Positions 37,364 through 42,475 of a stretch of 43,566 bases of DNA are shown in pieces. The first letter of the stretch is position 1. Every line of letters begins with the position of its first letter. The translations under genes and the position numbers were made by a program. The stretch is from a virus. The DNA lies in the IMG/VR virus record IMGVR_UViG_3300036791_001012, positions 1 to 43,566 of that record; one strand, given 5' to 3'. Below the pieces are notes generated by a model. The model was not told the DNA's origin, searched no databases, and saw only the letters and a list, made by a program, of their open reading frames with translations.

Positions 37364-37397
37364 GGGAGCCCCTCGAATGAGGAATCGCGAGGCTCCC
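37364..37397 (-). promoter_or_regulatory. Hairpin that could hide the ribosome site of the replication gene
   Basis: In the minus transcript GGGAGC-CTCG at 37397-37388 can pair with CGAG-GG-GCTCCC at 37375-37364 (ten pairs with a two-base bulge). The 3' arm contains the GAGGGG ribosome site and lies three bases before the ATG at 37361, so folding would block initiation. Confidence 0.45.
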
Positions 37398-37469
37398 ATC
37401 CTGTGACCGATCGATGACCCGTTGCAAGCCGCCAGGGCTGGTATGCTCAAGCTGAGCACATGCACAAAT

Positions 37470-37655
37470 TCACCGCAGGGCAAAACCCCGCGTCAGTGCA
37501 ATCATCGCGTCCATCACCCGCCGATGTTTGGCACTGCCGTGCGGAAACGTCATCAGCGCCCGATGCAATAATGGGATCACCGCCCGCATGTCGGCCGCCG
37601 CCTTCTGCTCGGCGGCGGTCGGTGTGCGTTTGTGCCTGCGTTTGACCGGTTTCAT
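37470..37655 (-). CDS. Small basic helical protein
   Basis: 61 residues, MKPVKRRHKRTPTAAEQKAA then ADMRAVIPLLHRALMTFPHG...AMIALTRGFALR. The second half resembles the core of the virion-cluster protein at 17419-17880 (see findings). ATGA-coupled to the Acb2-like gene. Function unknown. The 108 bases after it (37362-37469) hold only hairpins. Confidence 0.6.
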   Translation of the reverse strand: MKPVKRRHKRTPTAAEQKAAADMRAVIPLLHRALMTFPHGSAKHRRVMDAMIALTRGFALR

Positions 37656-37894
37656 TTTGGCGTCGTCGCTGCCTTCACCGCCCACATGGCAGCGTCCTCG
37701 TAGTGGGTCTGCGCCAACGACCACAGGCGCGCCTCCTCGCCACCACCGTGGCCCTTCTGCTTGTGCTCCTCGCACAGGTCGATCAGATCGGCGGTGTAGC
37801 GCTTGATCTTGTTGACCAGATCATCGCCGCTTGGATTGAAACTTTCGCGCACGCGGGCGGCGCCGAGGCTTCCGTGTTGTTGATTGGTCGTCAT
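37652..37894 (-). CDS. Acb2/Tad1-type cyclic-nucleotide sponge candidate
   Basis: 80 residues. VRESFNPSGDDLVNKIKRYTADLIDLCEEH (14-43) followed by EEARLWSLAQTHYEDAAMWAVKAAT (53-77) is the two-helix pattern with the conserved MWAVKAAT end of Acb2/Tad1 hairpin proteins. Relatives bind cyclic di- and trinucleotides of CBASS and, in some cases, Thoeris signals, and neutralise defence. The start has an AGGAGGTGAAGC ribosome site. Binding has not been shown for this copy, and which nucleotides it takes is unknown. Confidence 0.75.
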   Translation of the reverse strand: MTTNQQHGSLGAARVRESFNPSGDDLVNKIKRYTADLIDLCEEHKQKGHGGGEEARLWSLAQTHYEDAAMWAVKAATTPK

Positions 37895-38039
37895 GCTTCA
37901 CCTCCTGTTGTTGAGCTGCATATTTGTCCCTCGCCAGCGTCAGGCCGAGGTAGATGCCGAGGGCGAGCAACGCAGCATCGTGGTTGCTGTGGTCGGCCCA
38001 TTGCTGCAAGTAGAACTTGATTGTTTGATTGAGCGTCAT
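37821..38039 (-). CDS. Small protein overlapping the Acb2-like gene
   Basis: 72 residues, MTLNQTIKFYLQQWADHSNH...LLALGIYLGLTLARDKYAAQ...RKPRRRPRARKFQSKRR. A mildly hydrophobic helix with a strongly basic tail. The last 74 bases overlap the Acb2-like gene. No ribosome site is clear. Confidence 0.5.
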   Translation of the reverse strand: MTLNQTIKFYLQQWADHSNHDAALLALGIYLGLTLARDKYAAQQQEVKHDDQSTTRKPRRRPRARKFQSKRR

Positions 38040-38079
38040 CGCAACGGATTTCTTCGCGTGCGCCCAGGGCTGTGGCGTC

Positions 38080-38385
38080 TCATTTGTCCCCAGGCTCCGG
38101 CCGCACCACACGCGCCAAGGCAATCCTGATTGCCACCGCGATGTGCTCGAAAATATCTGCCGATCGCCGCCACTGCGCTTCTTCAAGCTCCGACAAGGTG
38201 ACCGTGTTCTCGCCGTTGGACTCACCCTGCAAAACCTGCATGATCAGCTCCTGCACACCAAACCAATCCGCCAGCTCATCGTCGGCGTCATCAGCATGCA
38301 CGCCGATCATGACATCGGTCGGCGTGTGCTGTAGATACAGCTCGAAGGGGTCACATTCCTCCAACCGGTAGCCGTATTTGCTCAT
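38080..38385 (-). CDS. Acidic early protein
   Basis: 101 residues, MSKYGYRLEECDPFELYLQH...VHADDADDELADWFGVQELIMQVLQG...EAQWRRSADIFEHIAVAIRI. ATGA-coupled to the RMF-like gene. No family recognised. Confidence 0.65.
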   Translation of the reverse strand: MSKYGYRLEECDPFELYLQHTPTDVMIGVHADDADDELADWFGVQELIMQVLQGESNGENTVTLSELEEAQWRRSADIFEHIAVAIRIALARVVRPEPGDK

Positions 38386-38579
38386 GCGCGCCGCTCCGCC
38401 ACCAACTCACGCTTGGCGTCGCCCCAGCCGCGCTGCCAATAGGAGCGGTACACCTTCATCCACGTCAGCTTCGGCTCCTGCGGGTACGGACAGGTGGCAC
38501 TGGAATGACCCATGCGCGCCGCCGCCTGGCCACGCTCATAAGCCACCAGCATGGCCCGGTTTTTAGTCGCTGGCCGCAT
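38382..38579 (-). CDS. Ribosome modulation factor-like protein
   Basis: 65 residues. AYERGQAAARMGHSSATCPY (13-32) and YRSYWQRGWGDAKREL (44-59) match the AYxxGxxAxxxG...CPY...W..GW layout of RMF proteins, which hibernate ribosomes by blocking the anti-Shine-Dalgarno side. Some phages carry such proteins, but the role of this one is unknown. It overlaps the GcrA-like gene by 17 bases. Confidence 0.6.
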   Translation of the reverse strand: MRPATKNRAMLVAYERGQAAARMGHSSATCPYPQEPKLTWMKVYRSYWQRGWGDAKRELVAERRA

Positions 38580-39009
38580 CCCCGTCCCCGTGCATGTAGC
38601 GGTAGTGCCAGGCGCAATAGCAAAGATGAGTCGCCGGCGCGCCGCAGTACAGATACGGCGGATCGGGCGTAGTCGGAAAACGGCAGTGCTGCGGCTCCAG
38701 CTGCGCCAGCTTGAGATTGAGCGCCTGCGGCGGCGCCGGCGGCAGCTTGATCAGGACCGGCGGCGTCGCCCGCGCCTTGTGCACACGCGGCCGCCCGCGC
38801 AGCTTGCGCACCCGCGGCGCTTTTGCCGGCTCCTTGTTGCCCGGCCCGATCGCCAGGCGCGCCCGCTTGCCGATCACGGCACTGCGCGAAAAGTCGAAGC
38901 CGGCATGGCGCAGCGCCGTGCTGGCGTCCCTGGCCGAGACGCCATCTGCCGTCAGCCGCCGCAGCAACACAGTGGCGTCCTCCGGCCAGGATGGTGAATT
39001 ACCAGGCAT
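38563..39009 (-). CDS. GcrA-like cell-cycle transcription factor homologue
   Basis: 148 residues from the ATG at 39009. Residues 7-53 (SWPEDATVLLRRLTADGVSA...SRSAVIGKRARLAI) match the GcrA N-terminal DNA-binding domain (WTxExxxLLxxL...S...AVIGKxxRL), and CRFPTTPDPPYLYCGAPATH then CYCAWHYRYM near the C-terminus fit its sigma-binding CRWP..D..FxFCG motif. GcrA regulates promoters with methylated GANTC in alphaproteobacteria. The phage copy could alter host or phage transcription. Confidence 0.75.
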   Translation of the reverse strand: MPGNSPSWPEDATVLLRRLTADGVSARDASTALRHAGFDFSRSAVIGKRARLAIGPGNKEPAKAPRVRKLRGRPRVHKARATPPVLIKLPPAPPQALNLKLAQLEPQHCRFPTTPDPPYLYCGAPATHLCYCAWHYRYMHGDGDAASD

Positions 39010-39346
39010 GGCCACCGGGCTCGCGATAGGCTGTGGGTGGATTTTCGACGGCAGCGAAAAAGCGGCAGGCGGGCGCGTAGTGCGGCACCCGCGGCGTCTT
39101 CTTCCCCATGTGCATGAGTTGTTGATACTTGCGGCACGGCGCGTCGCGCAGCCGGCCATCGCCGAGGTGGCCGTTGAACATCCAATTGCCGCACTCACGA
39201 CAGGTACGGCCGCTGTCGGGGATGGCCCACGACGCCATGCCGGGATAGGTCGAGGCGCGCATGGTGCGCGTCGCCTCGTCCTCAGTCAGCCGCAGCGGCG
39301 CGCTCAAGCTCTTTCCGCCGCCGATACCGGGCCTGCGCCTGGGCAT
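38999..39346 (-). CDS. Cysteine-rich early protein
   Basis: 115 residues from ATG 39346 (GAGGAAAGCCC upstream); an ATG at 39262 is possible. CRECGNWMFNGHLGDGRLRD then APCRKY and PACRFFAA form a Cys-rich region that may bind metal. Overlaps the GcrA-like gene by 11 bases. Unknown. Confidence 0.65.
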   Translation of the reverse strand: MPRRRPGIGGGKSLSAPLRLTEDEATRTMRASTYPGMASWAIPDSGRTCRECGNWMFNGHLGDGRLRDAPCRKYQQLMHMGKKTPRVPHYAPACRFFAAVENPPTAYREPGGHAW

Positions 39347-39626
39347 GGGCTTTCCTCTTGTTGTTGAGATCGCGCTGCCACCTCTGCTTGTCCTGCAGAC
39401 GCTCGCGCAGCTGACGGATGACCATCTCGCAGTAGCGCCGCACGTGCGCCGCGCGCGGCGGCCCGTAGCGCTCCCAACGCCAATAGGTCAGCCGCGAGAT
39501 GTCGAAGAAAAAGCAGAATTGGTCCTGCCGCAATCCCATCCGCTCGCGCAGATCGCGCAGCCGATGCGCAATGGCGATGCCGCGCGGGTCGACGGTGGTG
39601 CGCGGCTTGAGATTTCCAAGTACCAT
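39282..39626 (-). CDS. XRE-family repressor-like protein
   Basis: 114 residues from ATG 39626. RLRDLRERMGLRQDQFCFFFDISRLTYWRWERYGPP at about 22-57 has the alpha-helical HTH layout of XRE/Cro repressors, followed by a basic coiled tail. It is transcribed away from the recombination operon across a palindrome at 39633-39663 and likely represses it. No ribosome site precedes the ATG, suggesting a leaderless transcript. Confidence 0.75.
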   Translation of the reverse strand: MVLGNLKPRTTVDPRGIAIAHRLRDLRERMGLRQDQFCFFFDISRLTYWRWERYGPPRAAHVRRYCEMVIRQLRERLQDKQRWQRDLNNKRKAHAQAQARYRRRKELERAAAAD

Positions 39627-39632
39627 GTTGCA

Positions 39633-39663
39633 ACTTGACACATGGCATTCGCGCGTGTCAAGT
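39633..39663. promoter_or_regulatory. Palindromic divergent promoter-operator
   Basis: ACTTGACAC and GTGTCAAGT are perfect inverted repeats 13 bases apart. Each arm contains a TTGACA -35 box for one direction, and 17 bases on, a TCAAGT (weak -10) formed by the other arm. Distances put the transcription starts at or beside the ATGs at 39626 and 39670, both without ribosome sites. This suggests two leaderless transcripts and a built-in operator. Confidence 0.6.
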
Positions 39664-39669
39664 CGGGGG

Positions 39670-39762
39670 ATGTCACCCGACGCAGCGATCTGGCTGTTCA
39701 TGGGCGCCATGGCGCTGGTTGCCGCCTTGTGCGGGTTGGTGATCTGGAAGGCAGGCATGTGA
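39670..39762 (+). CDS. 30-residue membrane protein, first gene of recombination operon
   Basis: MSPDAAIWLFMGAMALVAAL then CGLVIWKAGM. One hydrophobic helix. No ribosome site; the predicted transcription start is at the ATG. Stop overlaps the next ATG (TGATG). Confidence 0.55.
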   Translation: MSPDAAIWLFMGAMALVAALCGLVIWKAGM

Positions 39763-39977
39763 TGGAAGCGGAGGCTGTGGCGCTCGGCATACTGCTCGGC
39801 TACGGCACGTTGCTGGTCTACGGGCTGCTGGCGCCGCTGGTGTTCTGGAACCCGAATGCACGCGACATCCCATGGCCCCAGCGCGTGCTGGTGTTCATGC
39901 TGCTGCCGTTTGCGCTCGCCGCCGGCGCGCTGCTGAATTTGTGGGATTGGTGCAGCCGGCCCTGGAGGCGCAAATGA
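39762..39977 (+). CDS. Two-helix membrane protein
   Basis: 71 residues, MEAEAVALGILLGYGTLLVY...LAPLVFWNPNARDIPWPQRVLVFMLLPFALAAGALLNLWDWCSRPWRRK. Two membrane helices with a basic C-terminus. Coupled at both ends. Function unknown. Confidence 0.6.
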   Translation: MEAEAVALGILLGYGTLLVYGLLAPLVFWNPNARDIPWPQRVLVFMLLPFALAAGALLNLWDWCSRPWRRK

Positions 39978-40156
39978 AAAAATTCGGCATCATCGCCGTC
40001 GCGCGCTATGCGCGCTCACCGGCGGATCATCGGCGGGCGGCAGCGGAGCGCGAGCGCAAGGGCGACCCCACCCGCTGCAGCACGCCGCCACGCGGGACAT
40101 CGCTGCCGCAATGGCGCATCGACCTGGGTGGGGTACCGCCGCGAGCGCCGAAATGA
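39974..40156 (+). CDS. Small basic protein before exonuclease
   Basis: 60 residues, MKKFGIIAVARYARSPADHR...AAAERERKGDPTRCSTPPRG. Basic and disordered-looking. ATGA overlaps at both ends. Unknown. Confidence 0.6.
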   Translation: MKKFGIIAVARYARSPADHRRAAAERERKGDPTRCSTPPRGTSLPQWRIDLGGVPPRAPK

Positions 40157-40944
40157 GTCTGACCGCCGAGCAGGAGGCGCTGCGCCTGGGCAAGATGACC
40201 GCCTCGCGGGTGGCGGTGCTGATGCGCGGCGATGTCGCTGGCATCTCGCGCCTGTACCTGGAGATGATCGGCGAGGTGCCGCCGGAGGATTTCGAGGACA
40301 ATTGGGCGGTGCAGCGTGGCGCCGCCACCGAGGCGGTGAACCTGCGCTGGTACGAGAAGAAGAACAAAATCCTGCTCACCCGGCGCGGCGAGGTGGTCAC
40401 ACATCCGAATTTTTTCTGGGCGGCGGCAACGCTCGACGGTTGGGACAGCGCCAACAATTGCCCGGTCGAGGCCAAGGACGTGGGCGGGCGCGAGCCGATG
40501 GAGATCATCATCGACAGGTATCAGCCGCAAATGCAGTGGCAGATGTTCTGCACGCAGGCGCAGCAGTGCGCGCTCTCCACCGTCATCGCCGGCCAGGTGC
40601 CGGTGGTCGACTACATCCCGCGCGCCGAGGACTATATCGGCGAGATGATCGGACGGGCGGATTATTTCATGATGTGCGTGACCCTGCACAAGCCGCCGCT
40701 GCAGGAGCTGTCGCCGGTCGAGCCGCCGGTGGCCACGCGCACGGTCGACATGGTCGGCAACAATCAATGGGCGCACCACGCCGTGACGTTCCTCAAGAAT
40801 CAGGAATTCCGCGATTGGTTTGAGGACGCCAAGGCGGCGCTCAAGAGCATGCTGCCGGAGGACGCAGCGCGCGCCTTCGGTCATGGGGTGCGCGTCACCC
40901 GCGACCGCGCCAACCGCATTCACGTCAGAAAGGATGACCAATGA
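40153..40944 (+). CDS. YqaJ-type viral recombinase (lambda exonuclease family)
   Basis: 263 residues. R11-L-G-K-M-T-A-S-R, E60 in RGAATEAVN, THPNFFWAAATLDGWD (D95), EAK (106-108) and QPQMQWQMF are the YqaJ/lambda exonuclease active-site elements. It would digest the 5' strand of double-stranded ends to give 3' tails for the Erf protein. ATGA-coupled to its neighbours and two genes upstream of the annealing protein. Confidence 0.85.
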   Translation: MSLTAEQEALRLGKMTASRVAVLMRGDVAGISRLYLEMIGEVPPEDFEDNWAVQRGAATEAVNLRWYEKKNKILLTRRGEVVTHPNFFWAAATLDGWDSANNCPVEAKDVGGREPMEIIIDRYQPQMQWQMFCTQAQQCALSTVIAGQVPVVDYIPRAEDYIGEMIGRADYFMMCVTLHKPPLQELSPVEPPVATRTVDMVGNNQWAHHAVTFLKNQEFRDWFEDAKAALKSMLPEDAARAFGHGVRVTRDRANRIHVRKDDQ

Positions 40945-41210
40945 AGATGAAATCTCCGAAGCTGCAGGCGCTGTTCGGCCATCTCGATCCGAGCATCGAG
41001 GGCCAGATCGTCGTCTATGACAAGCATGTGGCGATCGAGCTGAAGGAGCCGATGGACTCGCTGTGCATGCCGCCGCGCACCGCACTGCGCCTGGCCTTGG
41101 GCTTGCTGCAGGCGGCGCGGGTCGCCGGCGCCACCGACGCCGACCTGGCCGAGGTGTTGTTGAAAAGTAATTTCCCGATTGTGGAGGAAGACGATGAAGC
41201 GCAAGACTAA
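40941..41210 (+). CDS. Recombination operon accessory protein
   Basis: 89 residues, MKMKSPKLQALFGHLDPSIE...VAIELKEPMDSLCMPPRTALRLALGLLQAARV...FPIVEEDDEAQD. Position between exonuclease and annealase suggests involvement in recombination. No family recognised. Confidence 0.65.
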   Translation: MKMKSPKLQALFGHLDPSIEGQIVVYDKHVAIELKEPMDSLCMPPRTALRLALGLLQAARVAGATDADLAEVLLKSNFPIVEEDDEAQD

Positions 41211-42231
41211 GCGGCGCCCGCAGAAGCGGGTGCGCGCCGTAAAGGTACAGCTGCCGGCAGTGGTGAGCCCGCAGGCAGCCGCGGCGCAGGCGGCCTCGGG
41301 CGCGGTGCCGTCACCGGTAGCGCCGGTGTTGGCACCGATCAAACTGTCCACCAACGTCGGCCAGGCGGTGCTCAAGGTGCAGCAGGGGGTCGGCGTCATC
41401 GCCAAGAGCGGCTACAACAAATTCCAGGATTATAAATACCCGAAGTGGGAGGTGATGCTGGACACGCTATCGCCATTGATGGCGGAGGCGGGCTTGCTCC
41501 TGCACCAGAGCGAAGTCGAGCGCTCGGTGATCGAGCGCGGCGCCGGCGGCTCGGTGCTGGCGGTGGTCTACGATATCACGCCGGTGCATGCGCAGAGCGG
41601 CGAGACCTGGCCGCCGATCCGCTGGACCGGCATGTCGCGGCTGATGTCCAAGGACGGCACCCTGGACGACAAGGCGGCCGCCAAGTGCCACACCCAGGCG
41701 GAGAAATACGCCTGCATCAAGCTGTTCAAAATCCGCACCGAGGAAGCAATGCCAGACAACGACGGTGAGGATATTGGGCGGGCGCCGCAGGCGCGGCCGG
41801 ACGCCATGCGCCGCCCTTCTTCACGTGCCCGCAGTGCGGCGCCAGCGCAGTCCGCCTCCCCCTCCAACACGCCGCCGGATGGTGGTGGGGTTGCGTCTAC
41901 TGTTTCATCCCCGCCGTCCTCCGGGCAATCTAACGCCGGCATCGATCCCAACTCCAAGCCGCTCGACACCATCGCCAAGGTGCAGGCACTGGAGAAGGAG
42001 GCGCGCATGGCCGCCGAGATGGGCTCGGAGGCGTTCGCCGCGCTATGGCGGCGGCTGCGCACGCATCAGGAGCGCGAGGTGATCAAAGGCCTGGCCAGCG
42101 AGCTGCGCGGCACCATGGACGCCGCCGACGCCCGCAACACCGCCGCCGGCGCCGATCCACACACCGGAGAAATACATGATGAACGATCTGCCACCACGCC
42201 CGCCGGGTCTGGCCCGTATCCCGGCGCATGA
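41194..42231 (+). CDS. erf: Erf-type single-strand annealing protein
   Basis: 345 residues from ATG 41194 with GGAGG upstream. QAVLKVQQGVGVIAKSGYNK followed by FQDYKYPKWEVMLDTLSPLMAEAGLLLHQ is the diagnostic ERF core (LLKVQxxVGxIxK.G.NKF.DYKYxxxEdmL..L.PLxxExGL), followed by a disordered linker and a charged end. Erf proteins anneal single strands and pair with YqaJ exonucleases. Confidence 0.85.
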   Translation: MKRKTKRRPQKRVRAVKVQLPAVVSPQAAAAQAASGAVPSPVAPVLAPIKLSTNVGQAVLKVQQGVGVIAKSGYNKFQDYKYPKWEVMLDTLSPLMAEAGLLLHQSEVERSVIERGAGGSVLAVVYDITPVHAQSGETWPPIRWTGMSRLMSKDGTLDDKAAAKCHTQAEKYACIKLFKIRTEEAMPDNDGEDIGRAPQARPDAMRRPSSRARSAAPAQSASPSNTPPDGGGVASTVSSPPSSGQSNAGIDPNSKPLDTIAKVQALEKEARMAAEMGSEAFAALWRRLRTHQEREVIKGLASELRGTMDAADARNTAAGADPHTGEIHDERSATTPAGSGPYPGA

Positions 42232-42475
42232 CGCGATCGGAAACTGCACCTGCGATTCGTGCCCCTACTGGCACAATCCGCTGGCGCAGCAATTCGGCAT
42301 CTGCATCTACGATCCGCCGCAGATGGTGTTCGTCGGCCTGCAGCCGGTGCAGCAGGCGATCGTCGACCCCAAGGCGGCGATGGGCGGCCAGCAGGCGATG
42401 CCGATCGTGCTGCCCTACTCGCCGCCGCGCGGCCCCAAGGACGGCTGCGGCCGCCACCCCAAGCGCTACAGCTGA
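42176..42475 (+). CDS. Cysteine-rich protein ending the recombination operon
   Basis: 99 residues, MMNDLPPRPPGLARIPAHDA then IGNCTCDSCPYWHNPLAQQFGICIYDPPQM. Four cysteines in the first half plus a DGCGRHPKRY end may bind zinc. Starts within the erf end with GGAGAAATAC upstream. Its TGA touches the TGA of the convergent tail gene. Confidence 0.65.
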   Translation: MMNDLPPRPPGLARIPAHDAIGNCTCDSCPYWHNPLAQQFGICIYDPPQMVFVGLQPVQQAIVDPKAAMGGQQAMPIVLPYSPPRGPKDGCGRHPKRYS

